Part shown: positions 33,096-44,309 of the stretch, one piece after another
Layout of the letters: each line of letters begins with the position of its first letter
How positions within the stretch are numbered: the stretch's first letter is position 1
Source: Catenaria anguillulae PL171
Taxonomy: Eukaryota; Blastocladiomycota; Blastocladiomycetes; Blastocladiales; Catenariaceae
Direction of reading: 5' to 3'
Assembly: GCA_002102555.1 (NCBI GenBank)
Contig: MCFL01000113.1
Location: 1-64,000 of the forward strand
Length of the DNA stretch: 64,000 nt
Translations under genes and position numbers: made by a program
Notes under the pieces: model-generated
Database searches by the model: none
What the model was told of the DNA's origin: nothing
What the model saw: only the letters and a program-made list of their open reading frames with translations

Positions 33096-35420
33096 ATGAT
33101 CTCCGCGGCCACCCCTCCTCTTTCTCTGGCAACGCCATCGCACTCAGCCGATGTTGCTGCCGTTCCACTTCAAGCCAAGAATGACCCGCGCCAGCAAACG
33201 GTCAAATTGCTCAAGAGTAGCATTGACCAAACCCACGAACTTTTGTCGCTGCTCAACCAAAATGTGCTCGCCGCGTCCGCCGCTCAACTCGCCGCGGGAA
33301 CGGGCGCACCGCTGCCGCAAGCGGTTCCGGTATCGCCGTCCTTCATGCCCATGATCGAGCTGACCATGAAGGTTTTGTGCAGTCAGCAGGGAGCCTTTAC
33401 GGCGGCTTGCTCGATTCCTGCTGCAGGGCACACGGCGGAGCATCATGAGACGTGTCGCCAAGAAGCCGACCAGCTGCGGATTCGGCTCGCATCAGCGCTG
33501 GCGCAAGTTGAATCACTGCGCGCGCAGTTCGGTCAGCCGTTTTATGTTCCTACCTCTCCTCCGGCCATCCCAGAGTACCGGTCTGCTGCGGCTCAAATCC
33601 GGTCGCGAAAACGTCAATTGCCCCACGATCATCAGTTGCCTCAAGCTGCATCGGCATCAGCGTTGCCCTTACAGCAATTGGACCACCGTATAGAGCCTGT
33701 CGAAAAGCGTCAAAAGCTGCCTATGCCGCCTCTCGCTGTTCCCCCGCCCGCCAAGCCACATGGATTCCCACCTAAGCTGGCCATTTACTCGAAAAACTAT
33801 ACCAACACACGCTACACAGAGACTGGCCGGCTCGCCCTCAGCGTCCCGTCCACCACGGTTCTCGCCCATGCCCTCGTCCCACCCCGTCAATTGCCGCCAC
33901 AAACCCGGCAAATTTACGCTGCTGCAATTGTCGCATCAGTCATCACATCAAGTCAGCCCATGGCCACGGTTCTGAATGCGATTGCAAGCAGATCATCACC
34001 TTGCACCATTCACGAACTCTTCGACAAGTGCAACCAAAACTCCGAGACACGGCCCGCAGAGTGGTCAAAGATCGCTATGCGTTGGTCGGTGCGGCCCATG
34101 GTCCCAGTCCATGTCTTGGACCCTCGACAGTCCGAGCTGGCTGCCCCTTGGCGCTCGATGCTCGAATCGCTTTCGCCGGCAGAGGCCGAGTACGTGCAGG
34201 GCAAGAATCCTCGGATGGTGCTCATGGTGGGCGTGGAATGGGTTGGTTATCCGGAGGGCATGTTTGCGGATTCGCCCTCACCAGATGGACAGTCAACGCG
34301 CGTGGGGCTTGTCGAGCGGTATGGGCTTGTCGTAGGTGATTTGGGCCGGTTGCCTGCGGCGGCAAAACCTGTATGTTGGTTTCGTTTCAGCACAATGGGC
34401 TAGATCCAATGGACTTGCTGACTGACGATCTGCCGCTTTTATTGTGGCGCTTGATGCGTTGAGCAGCCTCCTCGTACATTACCAGTTCTTTCCTTTGGCC
34501 CGTTCCCTGCACTGCCACGACTTGGGAGTCGCCCGGCCAATCCGGTCGGACTACCATTGCCAGCCGCCGGGTCCGCGGCCAACATTGCTTCAAGCTCGCT
34601 CTCAGATTCCGGAGGCAGTGACTTGGACGACAATGACGAGGAGGGCGGATGGGAAGTGTACGTGGACGGCGGCTATGTGCGCGTCGACTCGGCCTCGGAC
34701 GACAACATTGGCGGCAGCGGGTCCGATTCCGAATCGCTCACCGATATTGACGTTGACTTGGAGTCTACGGCCATGGACGGGAACCCGCCCAGCCAGCACC
34801 AACAGCGGCAAGCGCACGGATTGCAGCCCAATGAGGCACGGACGCTTGTTGGCACCCCGAGCGCTCTGCTCACATTCATGTCCCGGCGCCGGCGCATTGG
34901 CAGGTACATTCACGGCCAGATCCGCGTGCACGGGCGCGTGACGGCCATTGTCAATGAACTGGTTGCGCCGCGCGCGTGGACCACCGAGCAGCTCGACATT
35001 TACCTTGCTGCTGTGATTGCAGACGCGGGCAACGGGCTGGTGGCCCGCGTGTCGGCGTTTGCGTTCCGTCGCGGGCCAATGCGGCCGTTTTCGTTGAACG
35101 ATTTGGTCGAAGGGGTTCCGGTGCAGGTCCAAGAGGGGAGTACGGCGAGAAAAAGGCTGAGGATTGCGTTGAGTAGATGTGTTGTGTGTCCGTTACATGT
35201 TGTGGATCGGTTGCCGCGAGAGGGCAATGGCGAGGTGTGGGATCGGTTGGTTTCGGCGGTCGCAGCGAGTGGTGGTAACGAGGTGCCGCAATCGGCAACG
35301 TTGGGCGTGATGGCAGGAGTCGAGCTGGTTGGCTTTGAGACGCCCAGGCCAGGGGATGAGATTCCGCCGTGCCATGCAAGGCGGTTTGTGGTGAGGGAGC
35401 GATACGCAATCCTCGTGTGA
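33096..35420 (+). CDS. RERYA-family protein, A-C architecture, first tandem copy
   Basis: Two exons: 33096 to about 34372, and about 34558 to 35420. The intron starts GTATGT and ends GCCAG. About 710 residues, intact. The N-terminus holds a helical segment (LLKSSIDQTHELLSLLNQNV) and a coiled coil (LRIRLASALAQVESLRAQF), then basic patches IRSRKRQLP and VEKRQKLP. Domain A runs from RYTETGRLALSVPSTTVLAH through AMRWSVRPMVPVHVLD to VGVEWVGYPEGMFADSPSPD and VERYGLVVGDL. A long acidic linker (SDLDDNDEEGGWEVYVDGGY) follows. Domain C runs from RYIHGQIRVHGRVTAIVNEL to VGFETPRPGDEI and RRFVVRERYAILV, where the protein stops. Domain B is absent. This is the cleanest two-domain member. The tandem copy at 35692 shares its A domain closely (for example the identical VYIQ/VQGKNPRMVLMVGV region). 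Function unknown; a nuclear location is inferred. Confidence 0.75.
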
Positions 35421-35691
35421 CTTTGCCAGATCCGTATGTACATGCATTTTTCCCTGCGTTTGGATGAACCACCTTATCTAGGAATCGAGACTGGTTCCGG
35501 ATGTCGGCCATGACGTTCCTCCGAGCCAGTGTGATCACCCTGTCCATGAGGCCTCAAGCCCTCAACAAAAGAGAAATGTGCCTTTCGACCTGTGTCCATG
35601 TTATTAATACATACGGTAAGTAATCTCCATGTCAATGTCTCCAGTCTCCATGCATTGACAGCGACTCCGCTGATCCAGCACTTCTCGCATC

Positions 35692-38136
35692 ATGATTGGC
35701 CACCAATCTCCCGGCGTCGGCAACCGGACGATGCCACCGCCACTGCCAAACGGCACCCAGCTGGCGGCTCAAGTTGCCCTGCGACGTACCAACAAGTTCC
35801 TCCAAGAAGGCATTGCTCAGACGCATCAGCTGCTGTCCTTGCTCCATCAACGGGCCGCTGCAACTCCGTCCGACACAGTTGTGGCCGCCAATGTCGGCGG
35901 GGATCAGACCGTTCAATCAGAGTCGCTGCGGCGAACACTGTCGGCCGGCACCTCCGACATGGACATTATTCTCTTGACAACTCAGCTGCTGTGCAGCTGG
36001 CAGGCCGCGTCATCGGCCGTCCAGTCGGTTCCAGCATTTTCGGACGATGCAAGCCAGGCAGCATCAGACTCAACAAGCACAGCATGTCAGCGCAAAGACT
36101 GCCGCGACCAAATCGGTAAGCTACGCATTCGCCTTGCTGCAGCATTGAGCGAGGTCTCCATGCTGCAAGGCCACTTGAAGCAGCCATTTGTTCTTCCGGA
36201 GCCACGCATACCAGTTTACGAGGAGCCACAGCCATCTCATGCGCGCTTCCCGCAAGGGCAAGGGAAAAAATCAGTGACCAGGAGTTCGCACAGCTCAGTG
36301 AAGCCGACATCTCATGTGACGTTCCAAGACGACTTTTTGCCCCCTCGCAAGAGGCAGCGTTCGTCCGTCTCTACTGTTCCTTTCGCGGGTACCGCTGCTT
36401 CCCAGGTAAGGTCATCTTCCCGGCATTTGTTTCTTCATCAAGCTCACCAGGTTTTTTTTCCGCTCCGTTTGTTTTCTTTTGACAGCTGCCCCCGCCACGC
36501 AAACCCCACGGCTTTCCTGACCGACTCGCCGCTGCCGCGAAATGCTACGCCTCATCCCGCTACACCAACGGTCGCATGTCGCTCACCACATCGCCATCCA
36601 CCACCGTCTTGGCACACATCCTCGTCCCGCCGCGCAAACTATCCCAATCAACCATCCAAGGTTATGTTTCGACCATCACAACTTCCATGGGCTCTGTGAG
36701 CGAGCTCATGAATACCGTGCTTGCCGCGATCACGACCTCGGACTCAACACACCCGCGCACCATTGCCGAAATATACGCGCGCCATCAACCACCCGAATCG
36801 GCAGTCAAATTGTGGGCGCGGTACACGCTGCGCTGGTCAGTGCGGCCCATGGTTGCTGTCAAAGTGCTGGACCATAATCAACCAGAGGTTGCACCGCATT
36901 GGAGGTCATTGCTGGATTCGCTTTCACCGGCCGAGCAGGTCTATATCCAAGGAAAGAATCCGCGCATGGTGTTGATGGTGGGCGTGGACTGGATCGGGTA
37001 TCCGGAGGGCATGTTTGCAGATTCGCCCTCCCCGGATGTATATTCGACACGCGTGGCGCTCTGTGAGCGGTATGGGCTTGTGGTGGGGGATGTGGGACCA
37101 GTGCCCGATGTTGCGATTTCGATTGTACAGCCAGTTTCATCGTGTGACCGAGGTCCTGTTTGAGTTGGCTAACATGCCTTGATACGCGTTTAGGTGGACC
37201 CGCCGCACCCACCTCGGCGCCCAACTTCTGCATACGTCTTTGCCCCACCTCATGCTCCGACTCATGCTCACCCATCGTCCGGACTGCCCTCGGCCTCGAC
37301 CGCCGCTTCAGCTCATGTAGCTAGCGGGTCTACGTCACGAGACTCTTTCGTCCCTCGTTCACCTGCGAGTTATTCACCAGACTTGCATGAGGCATGAGCT
37401 CAAGAAGAATCGGACCACGACGATGGCGACGACGACTTGACTGCCGCAACGACGGAGCGATTCGGACAGCGACACGCCCCCGGCCCCAACACCGACCGCC
37501 TCCAACGCCCGCCGCACAACCCAACGAATTGCGCCGTCAAATAGCAACCCCAAGCGCTCTGCTCACATTCCGCAAACTCGACTGCCGCATCAGCCGATAT
37601 GTCAACGGCCACTTCCGCGTTCGCCACAGTCGCACCGCGCTTGCCAACGAACTGATTTCTCCACGCGCTTGGTTGCCGGCCCAGGTCCAAGCGCACCTTG
37701 CTGCCATCAACGCCTCGTCAGCAAGCCAATCGCTTGCCCGGCGCGTGCTCGCATTCCCATTCAGCGCGCGGGCCTGTGTGCTCCGTTTTCCATTGCCGAT
37801 CTGGTTGCAGGCCAAGTGGCCGGTGCAGTCGGTCCGAGTGCGGGCAACAAGTCGGTGAGGAGACAGCTGCGGCCGGCCGTGAACGCGGCGCTGGTGGGAC
37901 ATTTGTCCGTGCTTGAGCGGGTGGACCCGCGGAGGCACGCCGACGTAAGGGAACGGCTATTGGCGGCGGCCGTGGCGAATGGTTCGGCGCTGTGCGAGGT
38001 GGCGAGCGGAGCAGATTTGGTGGTGGTTGCGGCTGTGGAGATGGTTGGATTTGAGGCGCCTAGTGCACAGGACGAGGTGCCGGCGTGGGCCGAGCGGAGG
38101 TTTGTGGTGAGGGAGAGATATGCCATAGTTGTGTGA
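35692..38136 (+). pseudogene. RERYA-family protein, A-C architecture, second tandem copy, probably broken
   Basis: The N-terminal exon starts at 35692 (MIGHQSPG) and carries the usual helix, coiled coil (KLRIRLAAALSEVSMLQGHL) and basic patch PPRKRQRSS. An intron from near 36404 to a TTGACAG acceptor leads to domain A (RYTNGRMSLTTSPSTTVLAH to VGVDWIGYPEGMFADSPSPD and CERYGLVVGDVG), which is intact. After that the coding signal changes frame more than once. An acidic segment (ESDHDDGDDDL, 37401 on) sits in one frame, the opening of domain C (RYVNGHFRVRHSRTALANEL) in a second, and from about 37768 the rest (QRAGLCAPFSIADLVAG to RRFVVRERYAIVV, stop at 38136) in the third. No splice signals account for the last change. 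Either several bases are wrong or the copy has been lost as a gene. Confidence 0.6.
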
Positions 38137-38416
38137 TCGTGCAGTTGTCGGAGTGCCTTACGTGAAGTTGGCGTGTGGGTCTTTTTTGCTTGTACACATG
38201 GTCCGTATCTTCCCGGGCCAACATTTTCCGCAATTCAAACTCGGAGAGTCAGTGACAGGAGACGGGCCTGGATCCCACGTCCGATCAACGTCCGGTTCGT
38301 GAACAGGATCGAAGGCCAATCAAGCGATGGGGTTATCGATTGGCCGCTTTCGCTCATGATGCCTGTCCTCTTGACGGTCGTTCCATGAAGTACTTACTAT
38401 CTGCAATGAGCCCAGC

Positions 38417-40631
38417 ATGTCCGCCAACCCGCCATCACCATTAGCGATGTCGGTGTTGACATCGCCGCCATCGCCCATCAACCACTTGAGGGCCGGCATT
38501 CTCAAGACGCACCAATTGTCGGCAGGTTTGCACACTCTATGTGCGGGCACCGCCTCAACCATGTCCTCGTCCAATGCACTGGAAGACTCGACTCTTTTCG
38601 CCCTTCTGCCCATGGCGGCATCCATCTTGGCCGAACAGCAAGCGGCCCTGCGGGCATGTCATGCACTCATGACCGAGCTGAGATCGTTGCAGTTGCGGGT
38701 TCGGGCAAAATCCAGTCAACTCAGCATATCCAACTCCATGATTGCACGCCCGATGGCGGCGGCGGAATTAAAGGAAGTCCCGTTCCCGGCGCATGCACCC
38801 AGCATCGCTCGTTCAGCAGCAGCAGCAGCACCAAGCACCTCTCGTTCAGTGGCTGCGGAAGAGCTGAAACCAGCCGTCAAACGGAGGGCAACCCCGCCAA
38901 TGTCCGCAGACTCTGGTGGTCGGCCCGTTGCATCAAAGAAGCCCAAAGTCCATACCGAACCATCTGTCTCACGAGCAACTATCACATCGGCGACAATGGG
39001 CACAACCTCGAGCCAGCCGCGGCCTTATGCCTTACCAAAACGCTTTCTCTCGCAAGCCAACTATGCTCGCTATCGATACATGCACGGGAAACTCGCCGTC
39101 GACTCTCCAACAACCACGGTGCTCGTCCACTCGCTCTTGCCCGCACGGGACCTTGCACAGTCCAAGGCCGACGAGTACCTTGACCGCATTTCGTCCGCCT
39201 TTCCGGCAAAGGGCTCGGGCTTCATGCTGACTGTTCTCTCGGTGCTCGTCGCTGCTGGCCCCAATCGCTCGCTGTGTGCGCGCCAAATTGAGGCCCAGAT
39301 CGATCCGGCGGAGTACATGCCGGCCAAGGCGTATACATATGCGGTCCGGTGGGCCATTCGGCCCATGGTGATTGCGTGTGATTTGGATGTGCGGGGCCAG
39401 TTCAGGCGCGAGTGGGAGGCGTTGGTCGCCCAGTTGACGCCCGAGGAAAGGCGTCGGGCTGAAGGAAGGGGTGCGAGATTGGTCAGGTTGGTTGGCATTG
39501 AGCTGGATGGGTACGAGGACGGCGTGTTCGAGGATTCTATCTTGCCAAACTCTGACGTGGCGAGATTTCGGTTGAGGGAACGGGTTGCGATAGTGGTTGA
39601 GGAGACGAGCACCGAGGACGGATATAGTTCAGAGTCAGATTCCGGGGAGTCCATGAACTTGAGCCGAGGTGATGACCATGGTTTTGTCCGTGAATCAGAC
39701 ATGAGCGACTTGGGCGATGGGAGCGATACTGAAGACTCGGATGCAATCAATATGGCACGGTCATTTTTGTCGCTGCTGTTCCACGTCCACTTTGTTCTCG
39801 AACTCACATTGTAGCATCACATTTTTGTAGACCCAGCATCCTCGCATCACGGTGTCGCCGACGACACCGTTTGACCCGATCCACTCTCTTCCTGCGCTGC
39901 CCGCAACCGCCACATACTCCTACCCGCTTGCCCTCCCTCCCACACTTCTGGCGCAACTTCGCAAGTCCAAATCCAACTGCCTGGTCCGCTACTCGAACGG
40001 CCAACTTCAAGTCCAACACTCGCACCGGCGTGTCCTCGCACACACGCTGCTCGCCCCTCGCCGACTTGATGTAGCCACACGACTCGAGTATCTTGCCTAC
40101 TTGAACGCGCAAGGCAAGTTCAAGATTGCCTCGCCAGCAATCATTAGCGCCTTGCTCCCGCTGGGATTCGGGACGCCCATGGCGCACGATGCCCTCATGG
40201 ATACGTTGAGGCAATCAAGCACGGAACCAGACAATCTAATCGAGCGTGCTGTCGAGTATGCTTTCAATCGGCCCGTTTTCATTGTTGCGACGACGGCCAA
40301 TCGGAGGGAACGACCCGATTTGTGGGCAGCTATGCTTGAATTTGTGGGCGAGGAAGAGGCTGTTCCGAAAGGTGGAAAGTTGGCATTGTTGCTGAGCGTG
40401 GATTGTATTGGCTTGCAGGAACCGACGGGACGAGAGATTGTTGAGGATGCTCGGGACAGAACGTATGTGTTATCCGAGAGGTTGGCCGTGATTGCGCCAA
40501 TTCCTGGTAAGCGAATTCGAAAGGAGCCGGCTGGTGACGGTGGACGCACACCTGCTAGGTTTGAGCGCGCCTTCGAGTTGACGGATTCGGAAATGTCTCC
40601 GTTTTCTGACCTTGACGAGCGAACAGCCTGA
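38417..40631 (+). CDS. RERYA-family protein, A-B architecture, right copy
   Basis: Two exons, 38417 to about 39757 and about 39832 to 40631 (acceptor TTTTTGTAG); roughly 710 residues and open throughout. The N-terminus has a helical region (ILAEQQAALRACHALMTELR) and a linker rich in Ala/Ser/Pro with basic patches (PAVKRRATPP and ASKKPKVHTE). Domain A: RYMHGKLAVDSPTTTVLVHS, then AVRWAIRPMVIACDLDVRGQ, VGIELDGYEDGVFEDS and FRLRERVAIVVEE. An acidic Ser/Asp linker follows, with YSSESDSGESMN. Domain B: RYSNGQLQVQHSHRRVLAHT to VDCIGLQEPTGRE and YVLSERLAVIAP. It is the mirror partner of 14072-16227, with similar domain order but considerable sequence divergence. Its stop codon lies inside a 38-base tandem duplication. 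Confidence 0.7.
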
Positions 40632-40676
40632 GTTATATGTTTTCTGACCTTGACGAGCGAACAGCCTGAGTTATGT
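40601..40676 (+). repeat. 38-bp tandem duplication over the stop codon of the A-B RERYA gene
   Basis: The unit starting GTTTTCTGACCTTGACGAGC occurs at 40601 and at 40639 with one mismatch. The first copy encodes the last residues (DLDERTA) and the stop codon; the second lies in the 3' region. Confidence 0.9.
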
Positions 40677-40945
40677 GGGCGAGGTGGTTGGGCAACCCCA
40701 AAAGAATATTTTGCATGCTTTCGCAATCTTTCGTCTTGCCTTTGTGCATCATTCGCTGTATACTGGAATAGCAACCGACTAGCTGTTTAATGATGGGTTC
40801 CGCCTTGCAACACCTTCGTTTGTCCCTGACCGAACTCAGCGAGGGGCTGCGGACACGTACAGAAATCGTCCATCGCCCATGCGATGCAGGAACCCATCAA
40901 GCAGCGCAACGACACCCTGAGCATTGTTATCTGCCCAGTTTCGCT

Positions 40946-43900
40946 ATGCATACCGCAAGCCTGCACTCCATGCTCGGCGTTGCTCCGTCTGGTGCGGTTC
41001 CGCAATCACCCCGACGTCTCGCAGCCACCGTCAACACCAACCTCCTTCAACTCCTCGCCACGCTCTATGGCCAGGCGGCAACCATCTCTGCACTTCAAGC
41101 CAATTCCGATACAGCACCATGTGCACACACCCAAGCGCATCAAGCTCTGAGCCAAGGCATCGCCAGTGCCATCAAGCTCACGACGGACGCGCTGTCGGAT
41201 TACCAAACGCTAGTCGCAGCTGATCCCAATCTACCATCGTCGCCACCGCTGCCGCCAGACAAACTGTCGGCATCAAGTGGACGTGGTGCCAACCCGGAGG
41301 ATGATGTGGTCAGTCGACTTGAACTGGAAAGCCACCAGTTGCGGCTTCGGCTTGCGGCCGCGCAAGCTCGCACTCGCAATTTCCCGATGCTGTTGGACGG
41401 CCGGGCGTCGCTCGATACATCTGCACCTGATGGTCGGCACAAGTCTCGCAAGCGGATTCGTATGGAAGAGAGCGATTCCTCCGAAGGCGACTCAATACCT
41501 GCTTCATCGCCATCGACTAGGCAGGCCAAGCTTGTTTTCAGCTCTCAATTTGGTGACGTGCGTTGTTCTGATCCCACTCACCGTTGCTGTTTGTGATTCA
41601 ATCATACCTTTACTGATGGTTGTCTCGTCCATATGTATAGCCACCACTCTCCCGCAAGCGCCATGCTATGTCTGCACGCTTTGCAGGCTATGCCTGCACC
41701 TCTCGAGCGCGTGTTCACGATGGCTACCTCGCCATCGACGCACCCAACACCACCGTCCTCGCGCACACTCTTGTTCCACCTCGCCTGATGCCCGCGGCCA
41801 CCATGGACGCGTATGTCTCTGCGATGGTCGGCGTGACCGCAAATGCAACCGACAGGATGAAGGACGTACTCTCAATTATTGCGGCAGTGAGTCCGCTCGA
41901 GTCTGTATCCGCATCAACGATTGCCGACCGGTTTACCGGGCCCAAGTCTGATCGACATGGACTGTTGACGTGTGCGATGCGCTGGGCAATGCGGCCCATG
42001 GTGACGGCTCAGGAACTGGATGTGAACGGTGCTTACCGAGCGGTTTGGGAGCAGCTTGTCGCGCAACTCACTGCCGACGAGCGAGACCTAGTGCAGCATT
42101 CGACATTGGTGTTGGCGGTGGGTGTAGAGATGGATCACTATCCGGATGGATTGTTTGCCGATTGTCAAGACTTTGATGCGCAAGCAACCATGTTTCGGAT
42201 TCGGGAGAGGATCGCTCTGGTGCATTTGCATCAGCCGGCGCTGACAAGCGTGGCCGCAAGACTTCCCTTGCCGGACCCAGCGTTGCTGTCATTGGATGAT
42301 GATATGGTATACATGGTCTTCTCTTTTGCTTCCCATTCTTCCCAGCCATTTTTTTTTAGTTCATCCTCATTTCTCGTCCCCGAATCCCCAGTCACATCGC
42401 CCGCGACCTCTTGCTCGCCATGGTCGGCTTCCGCCTCGCACGGCTCGGCTTCAATGGAATCAAGAAGACGCAATGGATACGGGAAGCCAGAGTGATGATC
42501 AGGCTGATGACGAGGAAGGAATAGAACGTCCCGAGCAAATTTTTGCTCCAAAGCCTCCACTTCAACCCGTTCGTTGTCCTCCTGCACTCGATTCACATGA
42601 ATCAGGCCAACAAGAATCATCTCAAGCAAATGATGATATGACACAGCCCAAGCAACCAGCGCCAGCACTCCCGACTTGCATCGCACCCTTCGAACCCGTC
42701 GTTCTCTTCTCCACTCTGCCTCAAGTCTCAAACCCTGCTCCTAGCCGCACTTTTGCCCTTCCCACGTCACTCGCAGAACGGGTCACACGCCGTGCCGACT
42801 GGACACGTGGCCGCTTCGCCGACGGCTTGTTGCAAGCCCACCAAAAGCACCAGCGCTTCCTTTCTCACCAGCTCGTTCCCCCGCGTCCCCTTGACGGCAC
42901 GGCGCGTACCCAATATCTGGCCACGCTCAAGTCGCAACGCCAGCTGCACAAGTACGCGCCCGTTGTTATCGAGACACTTTTACAACACGGGCTGGGCGTG
43001 TACGTGGCACACCAAGAGTTGCTCAGCCAGATTTCGACCACGTTGAAGGCCAAGGCGAATGATTCGTTGAGTTTTGCCATTGTGCGGCCCGTTTACGTTG
43101 TTTCGAGTGTGGATCGCGATACTCGGCCCGATTTGTGGAATGCATTAGTGGCATTGGTAGATCCCGCGGTCAGTGTGCCTGACACTGCCCAGCTAGCGCT
43201 GACAATTGCGGTCGATTGCTTGGGGTTGGAAGAACCAACGGCGGAAACGGAAGTGCCGCAAAGGGAGATACGCAAGTATGCATTGCGGGAGCGAATCGGG
43301 ATTGTAGTCAAGGATGTGGAAGCGAAGAAGAGTGCCAATGCGTCCCAAAAACGTACGTCGCGTTTGGGTAGTCCAAACGATAGGACAAGTGAGGATGGTA
43401 TAGAGGACAACGGCGACGACGACGCCGAGGCAGAGGTATCGTTGGGGACCGACTCCGATCAGATTCGAGCAGTTGCTGGCCCGTCTACAACGCAGCGCTT
43501 ACAACCGCATCCACGCGCACAACTTGCCTTTCCGGCCACCCTCGCCCCTGACGCGCCCAACCGCCGCATTCAGCGCTTTGTATCTGGCCGACTTCAAGTG
43601 TCAGACGCCTCGATCGTGCTCGCCGACCAGCTTGCGCCGCCTTGCCCACTGCCAATCGACGAGTACATTGCATTGACGCACCAAGAAGTAACCGGGACGG
43701 TCACGCGCGAGATCTTTGCATACGCGATTACTCGTGGGCCAGGCCGCCCGTTCGCAAAGCTGGATCTGGCGAGCGCTATTGGCGGATTATGCGACGCCCA
43801 CCGCTCCAGGACATTGCTCAGGGCACTCGTGTATTGTATGATTCGGCCGCTGTTTGTTGTGAATGGGGTGTTGGATCGTGGACAGTATGCACAGGTGTAT

Positions 43901-44092
43901 GAAGAGTTGGTTCCCGAGGCAATCGCTCGCGGGACAGTGGCGGATGCGCCTTCAATACCGAAGGAGGCGCGTTTGGTCCGGTTGCTGGGTTTGGAGATGT
44001 GTGGGTTCGAGTATCCCCATGCAGAGGATGCGTTGCCGGCGTGGGAGGACAGGCGGTTTGTCATTCGCGAGCGGTATGCGCTGGTTGTCTGA
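40946..44092 (+). CDS. RERYA-family protein, A-B-C architecture, right copy
   Basis: Mirror partner of 10671-13863. Exon 1 is 40946-41557 (204 codons, the same length as in the left copy). Exon 2 is 41641-42306 (domain A: GYLAIDAPNTTVLAHTLVPP to FRIRERIALV). The last exon, from about 42460 to 44092, carries an acidic linker, domain B (RFADGLLQAHQKHQRFLSHQ to YALRERIGIVV), a second acidic linker and domain C (RFVSGRLQVSDASIVLADQL to RRFVIRERYALVV, stop). About 970 residues. The N-terminal coil includes a segment identical or nearly so to the left copy (QAATISALQA, HQALSQGIASAIKLTTDALS), while linkers and large parts of A and B differ. The phase at the start of the last exon is uncertain. The basic patch HKSRKRIRMEESDSSEGD again suggests a nuclear protein. 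Function unknown. Confidence 0.7.
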
Positions 44093-44309
44093 ATCTCGTC
44101 TCGCCGACAAGTGATGTCGTGTTGGCTGCTGTTCGCAAAGTTTTCATCGCCATCACGTCACGAAGATGCGGACTATATGTTCATTCTTCTGAAAAGAGAG
44201 TATAGAAATGCATGCCTATTTAACAATACAATACGCTCAGGACAGATACCTTTGGCAAAACCACCACCATTTATCATTTATCATACTGTGACCTCACTTC
44301 AACGGTGTC

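Noticed and set aside
40601-40676. Short repeats considered as a CRISPR array (also 924-967 and 60334-60393)
   Set aside because: There are only two adjacent copies in each place, with no spacers and no cas genes, in a eukaryotic context.
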